Shown here: piece after piece, positions 25,448 through 33,700 of the stretch
Position numbering within the stretch: the first letter of the stretch is position 1
Layout of the letters: the number at the start of each line of letters is the position of its first letter
Origin: Bacteroidota bacterium
GTDB taxonomy: Bacteria > Bacteroidota > Bacteroidia > Bacteroidales > VadinHA17
DNA: 37,458 bases
Direction: 5' to 3'
Assembly (NCBI GenBank): GCA_029552825.1
Contig: JAKPDL010000109.1
Location: 1 to 37,458 of the forward strand
Made by a program: the position numbers and the translations under genes
The notes under the pieces: model-generated
Database searches by the model: none
What the model was told of the DNA's origin: nothing
Seen by the model: only the letters and a program-made list of their open reading frames with translations

Positions 25448-26516
25448 CGCGGGCGTTCCCTTTCCAGATGCTCCATATCTGTTCTTCGTCGGCTGGCTGG
25501 CAGTAGTCGGTCATGAAGGTTGTTGCCATAGCTCCTGCTGCCCATCCGAACTGAATCCATTTCTCAGGTTCCCAGCCTTTAAGAATAGCATAGAGTAATC
25601 CACCTACGAAGCCGTCGCCACCACCAATGCGGTCGAGCACAAAAATCTCACGCGGTTCTATAACATGCCATGTTTCACCTTCAAGCATAATAGCTCCCCA
25701 CAGGTGCCTGTTAGCATTTATCACCTCCCTGAGGGTGGTGGCAAACACTTTCGCACCAGGATAGCTTTTCCGTACTCGTGAAATCATTTCCTTAAAGCTC
25801 TCTATTTTTGATGCGATATCTTTGCCGCCTGCTTCCGGACCTTCAATGCCCAGGCTGAGCTGAAAATCTTCTTCATTACCAACAAGAATGTCGGATAGGG
25901 AAGCTATCTCGCTGAAAGCAGCAGAAAGTTCCTTTTCGCGGTTTTTCCAGAATGAAGCTCTATAATTCAGGTCGAATGATACCAGCGTGCCATGTTTTTT
26001 TGCCTTGCGTGCAAGCTCAAGGCAGAAGTTACTTGTATCTGGAGAAAGGGCTGCTATAAGCCCCGACATATGTAGTATCTGAACTCCTTCTTTCGCAAAG
26101 AGTCTTTCGAGGTCAAAATCTTTTACGTTAAGTGTTCTGCCCACCTCGCCGGCACGGTCATTGTGGACTCTTGGGCCTCGAGGTCCATAACCCGTATCAG
26201 CTATGTTGAACTGATGGCGGTATCCCCACGGGCCTCCCTGCTCAACTTCGACACCTTCCCATACAATATGCCTGCTTGCAAGGTTGTCCTTAATGAACCT
26301 TGCAATGGGACTATCCTTAACAAATGTAGTGAGCACCTTTACCGGTAACCCCAGGTACGATGATACACTTGCAACATTCGATTCGGCACTCGTTGCCTGC
26401 ATAACGTATGTATCACTGCAATGCACAGGTTGAAAATTTACGGGCGTAATTCGAACACCCATGCTGGTTGGCACAACCAGCGACCACATGAAGTTCTTTC
26501 TAAGTTCCAGACCCAT
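25437..26516 (-). CDS. PfkB-family sugar kinase, KDG-kinase-like
   Basis: A 359-residue ribokinase-fold kinase. The N-terminal substrate region has SAESNVASVSSYLG (43-56). GPRGPRVHNDRAG (111-123) resembles the R-x3-V-x2-DR segment of 2-keto-3-deoxygluconate kinases. The catalytic motif is G298-G-G-D301 in place of the usual GAGD, with D301 as the likely base. KDG kinase would phosphorylate 2-keto-3-deoxygluconate from uronate or gluconate breakdown, but the N terminus departs from standard KdgK, so the substrate is not certain. It begins 17 bp after pgi and is probably co-transcribed with it. Confidence 0.8.
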   Translation of the reverse strand: MGLELRKNFMWSLVVPTSMGVRITPVNFQPVHCSDTYVMQATSAESNVASVSSYLGLPVKVLTTFVKDSPIARFIKDNLASRHIVWEGVEVEQGGPWGYRHQFNIADTGYGPRGPRVHNDRAGEVGRTLNVKDFDLERLFAKEGVQILHMSGLIAALSPDTSNFCLELARKAKKHGTLVSFDLNYRASFWKNREKELSAAFSEIASLSDILVGNEEDFQLSLGIEGPEAGGKDIASKIESFKEMISRVRKSYPGAKVFATTLREVINANRHLWGAIMLEGETWHVIEPREIFVLDRIGGGDGFVGGLLYAILKGWEPEKWIQFGWAAGAMATTFMTDYCQPADEEQIWSIWKGNARVRR

Positions 26517-26533
26517 AATTCAAAATTTATATG

Positions 26534-27880
26534 TTATTGTTTTAGTTTTTCCCTGAGTTTTTTGCCTGCTTCCTCATAGCCTGGTTTATTCAGCAGGGCA
26601 AACATGTTTTTCTTGTAAGCCTCAACTCCAGGCTGATCGAAGGGATTCACATCAAGAATGTATCCGCTTATGGCACATGAGATCTCAAAGAAGTATATCA
26701 ACTGTCCTAGATAATATGCATCAAGGGAAGGTATGTTAACCGATATCACCGGAACCCCTCCTTCGGTGTGGGCAATAATGGTTCCTATCTCAGCGCTTTT
26801 GTTGATCTCACCAAGTTGTTTCCCTGCAAGATAGTTCAGCTGGTCCTGATCGTCTTTTTCCACAGGTATTTTAACCTTTGCAGGTGACGATTTTATGGAA
26901 AGCACGGTTTCAAAAAGTATCCTCTGTCCTTCCTGTATGTACTGTCCCAGTGAATGGAGGTCAGTTGTGAAGTCGACTGAAGCAGGGAATATGCCTTTGC
27001 CCTCTTTTCCTTCACTTTCTCCGAATAATTGTTTCCACCATTCGGCAAAATAGTGCAATTTGGGATGGAAGTTCACCATAATCTCGAGAGGTTTACCAGC
27101 TTGAAGCAGCAGATTTCTGGTAGCTGCGTATATAAGTGCTGGATTTTTCTGAGGATCTTTGTTGTCGCGGGTAATAGCCGCAGCAGCCTTTGCCCCTTCA
27201 ATAAGTTCACGGATATCTATTCCTGCAACCGCTATTGGCAACAGGCCTACTGGAGTAAGAACTGAATAGCGACCTCCAATATCATCGGGTATTTCGAAGG
27301 TTTCGTAACCGTTAAGCTCGGCCAGTGATCTCAGTGCGCCTTTTGTTGCATCAGTGATTGCAACTATGCGGTCGGCTGCTACTGATTTGCCGAACTTCCT
27401 TTCAACATGGTCTTTGATAAGCCTGAAAGCAATAGCCGGCTCCATTGTGGTTCCCGACTTCGAGATCACTATAACGGAATAATTTCGATGTTCGAGTACT
27501 TCAAGAAGATCGGCCATATACTCCTCGCAAACATTATGACCTGCATATATTATTTCGTGGTTTTTATCTTTCTGATGGTGTGGAAAAGAGTGTGAAAGAG
27601 CTTCAATAACAGCTCTGGCACCCAGGTATGAGCCTCCTATACCTACAACAACAGTAGTGTTTGAAACTGACCGCAGGTGCTTCGCTATCTTTTCTATTCT
27701 TGCTGTCTGCGTGCCTGCATTTTCTGGCAGTCTAAGCCAGCCAAGGAAATCGTTGCCCGGTCCGGTTCCCGAAAGAAGAGTTTCAAGGTGCCTGACCGCC
27801 AGCTTTGAGTGAGCAGCTATCTCTTCAAGGGAGATAAAGTCTGACACTCCGTTTACGTTAACATTAATGTTCTCTTTCAT
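26534..27880 (-). CDS. pgi: Glucose-6-phosphate isomerase
   Basis: A 448-residue cytoplasmic enzyme that interconverts glucose 6-phosphate and fructose 6-phosphate. It is of the shorter ~450-residue type found in Bacteroidota and Firmicutes. Motifs include VGIGGSYLGARA (79-90), which binds the sugar phosphate, and ISKSGTTMEP (139-148), the SIS phosphate loop. It has its own TATCTTTG promoter element just downstream of the terminator of the gene before it, so it starts a new transcription unit that includes the kinase at 25437-26516. Confidence 0.97.
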   Translation of the reverse strand: MKENINVNVNGVSDFISLEEIAAHSKLAVRHLETLLSGTGPGNDFLGWLRLPENAGTQTARIEKIAKHLRSVSNTTVVVGIGGSYLGARAVIEALSHSFPHHQKDKNHEIIYAGHNVCEEYMADLLEVLEHRNYSVIVISKSGTTMEPAIAFRLIKDHVERKFGKSVAADRIVAITDATKGALRSLAELNGYETFEIPDDIGGRYSVLTPVGLLPIAVAGIDIRELIEGAKAAAAITRDNKDPQKNPALIYAATRNLLLQAGKPLEIMVNFHPKLHYFAEWWKQLFGESEGKEGKGIFPASVDFTTDLHSLGQYIQEGQRILFETVLSIKSSPAKVKIPVEKDDQDQLNYLAGKQLGEINKSAEIGTIIAHTEGGVPVISVNIPSLDAYYLGQLIYFFEISCAISGYILDVNPFDQPGVEAYKKNMFALLNKPGYEEAGKKLREKLKQ

Positions 27881-27920
27881 TTTAAATATTTTAAGTTGTT
27901 TTAAGCGGCTCCTTGCTGTA

Positions 27921-27928
27921 CAAAGATA
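27921..27928 (-). promoter_or_regulatory. -7 promoter element (TATCTTTG) for pgi
   Basis: TATCTTTG on the minus strand matches TAnnTTTG and ends 40 bp before the pgi ATG. It directly follows, and by one base shares, the U-tract of the terminator upstream. No TTTG lies at the -33 position, which falls inside the terminator hairpin. Confidence 0.4.
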
Positions 27929-27959
27929 AAAAAAGCCGCCGGAATTGCTCCGGCAGCTT
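27928..27959 (-). terminator. Rho-independent terminator of the GIN lipoprotein gene
   Basis: On the minus strand, AAGC-x-GCCGGA pairs with TCCGGC-x-GCTT around the loop GCAAT, with one mismatch between a 6-bp GC-rich core and a 4-bp outer stem. Seven T residues follow. It lies 30 bp after the lipoprotein stop codon. This is the clearest terminator in the window. Confidence 0.85.
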
Positions 27960-27989
27960 GCACATAAAAAATTAATTTTCTGCTACTGT

Positions 27990-28712
27990 TTATCTTTTGC
28001 GGACTGTTCCTGCACTTGAAGTTCTGACATCAATAATTTCAGGCTCTCCAGCATATCTGACATCCCCGGCACTTGATACACGTGCCACCAGTTTGTGAGT
28101 TACATAAATGTCGGCATCCCCGGCACTGGATACATCTATATCTGCATCTTTTACTTTGAAGTCCCATGCATTAAGATCACCCGCACTGCTGAGGTCAGCA
28201 TTAAGAGTCTCTGCTTCACCGGTGAGGCTGATATCGCCTGAACTGCTTATCTTAACATTAGCATTACGGGCATAAAGTTCAAGCCTGATGTTTCCGGCAC
28301 TGCTGGATTCAAGAAGAATATCCCCGCATTTTACGGGCGTCTCCCCTATAATATCACCCGCGCTGCTTGTTTTGAGCTTCGTCACATCTTTCATGGTTAC
28401 ATAGACTCTCTTTCTTTCGGCACTGCGGATGCTTACATCGTCGAAATATATTCTGAGAGTTCTGTCTTTTACTTCTGTAACGAGGTAATCGTGAAGATTT
28501 TCATCGGCTTCAACGATAATTTTTTCCCCGTCACCCTGACTGAGATACACATCGATGCCGGTGCTGACACTTATACCATCGAAGTAGGAAGCAGGCCTTT
28601 CTTTTTTTACCACGTTGCCGTTACCCCGTACTGTCCTGTAAAACTGCCCGTCAACACAGGAAGTCAATATAAGTAACAGTGCGGTAATAATTAAAGATTT
28701 ACTGATTTTCAT
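27990..28712 (-). CDS. Lipoprotein with GIN/DUF2807 beta-solenoid domain
   Basis: A 240-residue exported protein. The signal peptide ends in the lipobox LTSC (16-19), so C19 is likely lipidated. After VRGNGNVVKKERP, typical of GIN domains, it carries at least seven short SSAGD/SSAGN/SSSGD turns spaced mostly about 15-25 residues apart through the C-terminal half, which fits a right-handed beta-solenoid with one turn per repeat. Such proteins are common in Bacteroidota and are thought to sit on the cell surface or in the periplasm; no binding partner is known. The gene is flanked by its own terminator and a 208-bp gap shared with divergent fucI. Confidence 0.9.
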   Translation of the reverse strand: MKISKSLIITALLLILTSCVDGQFYRTVRGNGNVVKKERPASYFDGISVSTGIDVYLSQGDGEKIIVEADENLHDYLVTEVKDRTLRIYFDDVSIRSAERKRVYVTMKDVTKLKTSSAGDIIGETPVKCGDILLESSSAGNIRLELYARNANVKISSSGDISLTGEAETLNADLSSAGDLNAWDFKVKDADIDVSSAGDADIYVTHKLVARVSSAGDVRYAGEPEIIDVRTSSAGTVRKR

Positions 28713-28880
28713 CTGATTCAGGTTTTTGTTGTTAAATTCACAATAAAGACGTTATATTTTTCATTTTGATGCGTGCAGGATATAAAATAATTTTCTTCAA
28801 TGAATCTCTACAGCACAAATAACAGGTATAATGAAACTCAATAATTTATTCAGAAAAATAAACAATTGAATTATTAAAAT

Positions 28881-28888
28881 TATATTTG
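28881..28888 (+). promoter_or_regulatory. Possible -7 promoter element (TATATTTG) for fucI
   Basis: TATATTTG fits TAnnTTTG and ends 32 bp before the fucI ATG. No TTTG stands at the expected -33 distance, and the region is very AT-rich, so chance is possible. Confidence 0.3.
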
Positions 28889-28920
28889 TTAAAAGTTAAA
28901 ACCAGTAAAAATATCTTGTT

Positions 28921-30726
28921 ATGGCGATAGAGAAAACAAAAAAGAGTTCGGGATATATACGTCTTATCGGTGATTTTCCGAAAGTAGGCATTCGTCCTGC
29001 TATTGATGGGCGAATGATGGGTGTACGGGAAGCTCTTGAGAAGCAGACCATGAACATGGCAAAGAATGCGGCAAAGTTGATTTCATCGAATCTGAGGTAT
29101 CCGGATGGCTCGCCTGTTGAATGTGTTATTGCCGACACATGCATTGGTGGTGTAGCAGAGGCAGCAATGTGTGCTGAGAAGTTTCGCAAACAGGGTGTGG
29201 GTGTCAGTCTCACTGTGACGCCCTGCTGGTGTTACGGCACGGAAACAATTGACATGGACTCGCTGATACCGAAGGCAATATGGGGGTTTAACGGCACCGA
29301 GCGCCCGGGTGCGGTTTACCTTGCCGCAGCTCTTGCCGGCCATAGCATGAAGGGACTTCCAGCCTTCGGAATTTATGGCCGTGATGTGCAGGATGCAGGT
29401 GATGAGACTATCCCCGAGGATGTGAAGGAAAAGATACTTCGCTTTGTAAAAGCCGGGCTTTCAGTTGCTTACATGAAAGGGAAATCATACCTCTCAATGG
29501 GTTCTGTCTCCATGGGCATAGCCGGTTCAATAGTGAGGGAAGATTTCTTTCAGGATTACCTCGGAATGCGGAATGAATATGTTGATATGTCTGAATTTAT
29601 CCGGAGGATGAATCTTGAGATATACGACAGGGAAGAATTCAGGAGGGCACTTGCATGGACAAAGAAATATTGTAAAGAAGGAAAAGACCTGAACAAAAAG
29701 CCTAGAACGCGTGAACAGAAGGACAAAGACTGGGAAACTGTAGTTAAGATGACCATTATAGCCCGCGATCTGATGGTAGGGAATCCAAGGTTGAAAGATT
29801 TAGGCTTCGGTGAGGAAGCACTCGGTCATAATGCCATTCTCGCAGGTTTCCAGGGTCAGCGTCAATGGACTGATTTCATGCCTAACGGTGATTTTCTTGA
29901 AGCGATTCTCTGCTCATCATTCGACTGGAACGGCATAAGACCTCCCTACCTTGTTGCAACTGAAAACGATGCCATGAACGGCGTTCCAATGCTATTCGGT
30001 TATCTTCTTACCAATACTGCCCAGATGTTTTCAGATATACGCACTTACTGGAGCCCTGATGCTATAAAACGGGTTACAGGTAAGAAACCGACAGGGTTGG
30101 CTGAAAATGGGATAATCCATCTAATAAATTCCGGGGCTTCATCGCTTGATTTCACAGGACGCCAGACTAAAGGTGGTAAGAGTGTCATCAAACCATTCTG
30201 GGAAATAACTGAAAAGGATGTTGAAGCCTGCCTGAAGGCAACCGTATGGCCCCCGGCAAATACCGGATACTTCAGGGGCGGAGGCTTCTCATCACAGTTC
30301 GATACAAAAGGCGTGATGCCAATCACAATAATGAGAGTAAACCTGATAAAAGGACTTGGACCTGTCTTGCAACTGGCAGAAGGATATACAGTTGAACTGC
30401 CTCCCGATATGCATAAGATTCTGACCCAGAGAACCGACCCAACATGGCCGACGACATGGTTTGCACCACGCCTCACAGGCAAAGGTCCGTTTGTCGACGT
30501 ATATTCAGTAATGGCAAACTGGGGAGCAAACCACTGCGCATCGAGCTATGGACATATCGGAGCTGATGTCATAACACTTGCCTCAATGCTAAGAATACCT
30601 GTGTGCATGCATAATGTGCCTGAGGAAAAAATTTACCGTCCTAGTACCTGGAACGCTTTCGGAATGGAAAAGGAAGGAGCAGATTACAGGGCATGTATGA
30701 CTTATGGGCCTTTGTATAAGGGTTAG
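28921..30726 (+). CDS. fucI: L-fucose isomerase
   Basis: A 601-residue Mn-dependent ketol isomerase converting L-fucose to L-fuculose; family members also act on D-arabinose. The N terminus [18 protein letters not shown] is a family signature. Metal and catalytic residues are in place: E348 in [10 protein letters not shown]372 in [10 protein letters not shown] and H545 in SYGHIGAD, corresponding to E. coli E337, D361 and H528 as I recall them. Length is close to the E. coli enzyme (591). It starts the sugar region. A repeat tract begins directly after its stop. The usual partners fucK, fucA and fucP are not seen; kinase and aldolase roles may be filled by the PfkB and aldolase-SDR genes downstream. 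Confidence 0.95.
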   Translation: MAIEKTKKSSGYIRLIGDFPKVGIRPAIDGRMMGVREALEKQTMNMAKNAAKLISSNLRYPDGSPVECVIADTCIGGVAEAAMCAEKFRKQGVGVSLTVTPCWCYGTETIDMDSLIPKAIWGFNGTERPGAVYLAAALAGHSMKGLPAFGIYGRDVQDAGDETIPEDVKEKILRFVKAGLSVAYMKGKSYLSMGSVSMGIAGSIVREDFFQDYLGMRNEYVDMSEFIRRMNLEIYDREEFRRALAWTKKYCKEGKDLNKKPRTREQKDKDWETVVKMTIIARDLMVGNPRLKDLGFGEEALGHNAILAGFQGQRQWTDFMPNGDFLEAILCSSFDWNGIRPPYLVATENDAMNGVPMLFGYLLTNTAQMFSDIRTYWSPDAIKRVTGKKPTGLAENGIIHLINSGASSLDFTGRQTKGGKSVIKPFWEITEKDVEACLKATVWPPANTGYFRGGGFSSQFDTKGVMPITIMRVNLIKGLGPVLQLAEGYTVELPPDMHKILTQRTDPTWPTTWFAPRLTGKGPFVDVYSVMANWGANHCASSYGHIGADVITLASMLRIPVCMHNVPEEKIYRPSTWNAFGMEKEGADYRACMTYGPLYKG

Positions 30727-30925
30727 GGTTTCACTGGTTAACGGGTTTGCTGGTTAACGGGTTTACGGGTTCACTGGTTCACGGGTTTGCTGGTTTGCTG
30801 GTAACGGGTTTGCTGGTTCAAGGGTTAACGGGTTTGCTGGTTCAAGGGTTTAAGGGTTAAGGGTTCAATGTTTCGAGGTTCGGGGTTTAAGGTTAAAAGG
30901 TTAAAGTTGGGGAAGTTTAAGGTAT
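30727..30925 (+). repeat. Degenerate GGTT-based short repeat tract
   Basis: About 200 bp directly after the fucI stop made of imperfect 6-9 base units built on GGTT, such as GGTTAAC, GGTTCAA, GGTTCAC and GGGTTTGCT. GGGTTTGCTGGTT recurs several times. The plus strand is almost free of A-runs and C-runs here and reads as G/T-rich. The unit GGTTCAA is shared with the tidy heptamer tract at 577-625. The remaining 30926-30989 shows no clear signal. Confidence 0.85.
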
Positions 30926-30989
30926 GAGATTGATACAGATACTGAATTTTTTTAAGGAAAAATGATTTGGATAAATTAAATGCTTAATA

Positions 30990-31478
30990 ATGGAAAATTT
31001 ACAGGAAGATAAAAAGATAGAACTGGGGAAAGATGCCTTGAGCTATCTCGATACAACAAGAAAATGGACCATGTTTTTTGCAATTCTCGGGTTTGTCTTT
31101 ATCGGGTTGATGCTGTTGGGTTGTGTAATTGCCGGTGTGTTGCTTAATTCATTACCTGGCTTAAGTGAATTTGAGAGTGTGGATGATATGGAAAGTGTCG
31201 GTTTAATGGCAGGTGCAGCAAGGATAATGCTTATTGTTTTCATGGTCATTTTTGCCATAATTTATTTTTTCCCGTTTTATTATCTCTTAAGGTTTTCGCA
31301 GCACACATCGAGAGCAATAAAGAAGCTAAGCTCGGAGGAATTAACAATGGCTTTAAGAAACCTAAAAGCTTACTGGCTATATATCGGAGTGCTGGTAATA
31401 ATAGTTTTGTCGGTATATCTGCTAATCTTTATTATTGCAGGCACTTCACTTGCATTTCTTTCCCGTATTTTCGGATGA
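30990..31478 (+). CDS. Small membrane protein, DUF5362-like
   Basis: A 162-residue integral membrane protein of unknown function. A ~20-residue polar N terminus leads to three hydrophobic segments (about 27-53, 76-98 and 129-157). The segment YYLLRFSQHTSRAIKKLSSEELTMALRNLKAY between helices 2 and 3 is the feature that recalls the DUF5362 family of Bacteroidota. It lies 8 bp before the PfkB kinase on the same strand and may be co-transcribed, though nothing in it suggests a transport or sugar role. Confidence 0.8.
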   Translation: MENLQEDKKIELGKDALSYLDTTRKWTMFFAILGFVFIGLMLLGCVIAGVLLNSLPGLSEFESVDDMESVGLMAGAARIMLIVFMVIFAIIYFFPFYYLLRFSQHTSRAIKKLSSEELTMALRNLKAYWLYIGVLVIIVLSVYLLIFIIAGTSLAFLSRIFG

Positions 31479-31486
31479 TCTGAGTG

Positions 31487-32425
31487 ATGAGGAGGATTTT
31501 TGCTGTTGGTGAAGCACTTGTTGACATTATTTTCAGTGGCGGGGAACCCCGTGCTGCAAAAGCAGGCGGTGCCATGCTTAATACTTCTGTTTCACTCGGG
31601 AGGGCAGGGTTACCGGTATCATTTATTAGTGAGTTCGGTGCCGACGATCCCGGGAGATTGATTGACAGTTTTTTGAGAAGTAATGGCGTCGATACATCAT
31701 ACGTTTACAGGTTTACCAGAGGAAACACCGCGCTGGCACTTGCATTTCTCGATGAAAACAACAATGCACATTATACCTTTTATAAAAATTATCCCTCACA
31801 GCGCCTCAATACTGAACTTCCCGTAATAGGGAAAGATGATATCTTTCTGTTTGGGTCTATATATGCTATTACAGAAGAGGTTAGAAGCAGCGTGATGAAG
31901 CTGCTGAGGAGTGCTTCGGAAAACAATGCTCTAGTAATTTATGATCCCAATTTCAGAAGCTCCCATCTTCATGAGCTCGGAAAGCTTAAACCCCTGATAA
32001 TGGAAAATATAAATATTTCCACTGTAGTGCGTGGCTCACATGAAGATTTCCAAAATATACTCGGTTTGGAAAATGCAGATGAGGTTTGGAAAACATTGAA
32101 GGAATTTAGTAAGTGTATTATTTACACTAATAGCACTGAAGGTGTTTATGTAAGGACACCTTCATTTTCGGGAGAATTTCCGGTAAAAAAGATCGAGCCT
32201 GTAAGCACCATAGGAGCAGGGGATAATTTCAATGCAGGACTAATATTTGCATTTTACAACGGAAATATTAAACCATCAGATATTTTGGAGCTTGACTACA
32301 GGGAGTGGGAAAAGATTATTGCTACTGCAGTTGATTTTGCCACAGAGGTATGTTTGAGTTGGGATAACTATATAGGTTTTGAGTTTGCCAGCAGGTATCG
32401 CTCCGCTTCTGGGCTCCAGATATAA
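31487..32425 (+). CDS. PfkB-family carbohydrate kinase, fructokinase-like
   Basis: A 312-residue ribokinase-fold kinase. The N terminus FAVGEALVDIIFSGGEPRAA followed by GGAMLNTSVSLGRAG fits bacterial fructokinases. The catalytic motif GAGDNFNAG contains the base D246. The ATG at 31487 is preferred over the GTG one codon earlier. The substrate could be fructose, or a ketose from the fucI pathway, since no FGGY-type fuculokinase is seen here. The last 58 bp of the gene also encode the C terminus of the dehydrogenase on the other strand, an unusually long overlap. Confidence 0.88.
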   Translation: MRRIFAVGEALVDIIFSGGEPRAAKAGGAMLNTSVSLGRAGLPVSFISEFGADDPGRLIDSFLRSNGVDTSYVYRFTRGNTALALAFLDENNNAHYTFYKNYPSQRLNTELPVIGKDDIFLFGSIYAITEEVRSSVMKLLRSASENNALVIYDPNFRSSHLHELGKLKPLIMENINISTVVRGSHEDFQNILGLENADEVWKTLKEFSKCIIYTNSTEGVYVRTPSFSGEFPVKKIEPVSTIGAGDNFNAGLIFAFYNGNIKPSDILELDYREWEKIIATAVDFATEVCLSWDNYIGFEFASRYRSASGLQI

Positions 32426-33630
32426 TTGTTGCGGGCAACAATTTCATGGAGGCCCTTGTAAAAGTTGTCGGTTCTTCCCAGTTCTTCAAGCTGGTAGAGT
32501 GAAACAAGCGGCATGGAGATGTTTGTGTAGATTAGTTTTTTACCTCCTGGAATGTTGGGAAGATTAAGAGTTGTTTCGATTACCGAGTCGAGGCCTCCAA
32601 CATGTGTTATCATAACGGCAGGATTAATTTTTCCTTCGCTTATTAACCTTAAAGCTTCGCGCATATCGTCGGTATTTCCGCCAGAAGTTCCAACAATATG
32701 GGTAAAGGCATAATGAACATTATAGAAGTTTATTTCTGCACTGAAACTCTGGTCGGCCGGTCCGGCAAAAAAATTGAGACATCCGTCGAAACCTAGTATG
32801 GCATCGGCCTGCTCGATTACCTGCCTTACTGGTGCAAACACAAAAACATCATCAAAACCAGTACCTCCTGTAAGGTTTTTGAGATACATAACTGGTGAAT
32901 CAATCTTTCCGGTGTTGACATAAACGAGCCGGGTTCCCTCTTTTTCTGCCTTTTCAGGAGAAAAGAGTGATTGTGCACGTGCAAGCCTTTTCTCGTCGAT
33001 ATCGGTTACCACTAGCAGGGAAGGTTTTCTTTCGCAGTGGAGTGCATAGTCGATGGCACCGAGTCCCATCGGGCCTGTTCCTGCGAGTATTGCCATTTTG
33101 CCTCCTGGTCTGATGCCCATCTCATGTATATAGGTTCCGGGTGGTACGTGGAAGCTGGCGTGGAATGCTCCTATGATGCACGACATCGGTTCGGCAAGGG
33201 AGGCTGCGTAGAATGCATCACCTTCGTAAGGCAGGAGGCAACCAGCCTCCATTACAATGCTGGGAATGATAATATATGTTGCGTCACCTCCGATATAGCG
33301 GTACGAATAACCAGGTGCATCGAGTGTCCCCATGTGAGCCATAGCAGGCTGTATGGAGAATTTCTGGCCGGGAGAAAATTTATGACGCCACTTTTTGCCA
33401 ACTTCAAGGATAACACCGGCAAATTCGTGTCCGATTATGGTCGGGTTCACAGCTACATCGTCGGGTACACGCTTGTGGTCGGCCCCCTGAAGTGCTGCCT
33501 TGTGCGACGACATGCATATACTGTCGGATATAACCTGCGCAAGTATCTCATCATCCTGAAGGGGCGGCAGCTCAAATTCCTCAAGTCTTAAATCTCTTTT
33601 ACCGTATATCCTGACAGCCTTGGTTTTCAT
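32368..33630 (-). CDS. Zinc-type alcohol dehydrogenase, L-sorbose-1-phosphate-reductase-like
   Basis: A 420-residue MDR-family dehydrogenase. Likely catalytic zinc ligands are C39, H68-E69 (GHEFAG) and E147. The four-cysteine structural zinc site of classical alcohol dehydrogenases is absent. The NAD(P)-binding motif is GTGPMGLGA (184-192). It resembles SorE-type L-sorbose-1-phosphate reductases, including the HIVGTSGGNTDDM segment, which would interconvert a ketose 1-phosphate and a hexitol phosphate. The family call is from memory and the substrate is unproven. It is the last gene of the minus-strand sugar operon, 70 bp after the aldolase fusion. Confidence 0.82.
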   Translation of the reverse strand: MKTKAVRIYGKRDLRLEEFELPPLQDDEILAQVISDSICMSSHKAALQGADHKRVPDDVAVNPTIIGHEFAGVILEVGKKWRHKFSPGQKFSIQPAMAHMGTLDAPGYSYRYIGGDATYIIIPSIVMEAGCLLPYEGDAFYAASLAEPMSCIIGAFHASFHVPPGTYIHEMGIRPGGKMAILAGTGPMGLGAIDYALHCERKPSLLVVTDIDEKRLARAQSLFSPEKAEKEGTRLVYVNTGKIDSPVMYLKNLTGGTGFDDVFVFAPVRQVIEQADAILGFDGCLNFFAGPADQSFSAEINFYNVHYAFTHIVGTSGGNTDDMREALRLISEGKINPAVMITHVGGLDSVIETTLNLPNIPGGKKLIYTNISMPLVSLYQLEELGRTDNFYKGLHEIVARNNYIWSPEAERYLLANSKPI

Positions 33631-33700
33631 CTCTGATATTTTATTAAAAAATAAGTTAATTCTCCAGTTTATTTAAGGGGAATGGGGCTGGTGATAAAGG

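Noticed and set aside
33037-33591. 184-codon open frame on the plus strand opposite the zinc dehydrogenase
   Set aside because: It lies wholly inside a well-supported gene on the other strand, is rich in Cys and His in a way typical of antisense frames, and has no family features or start signal.
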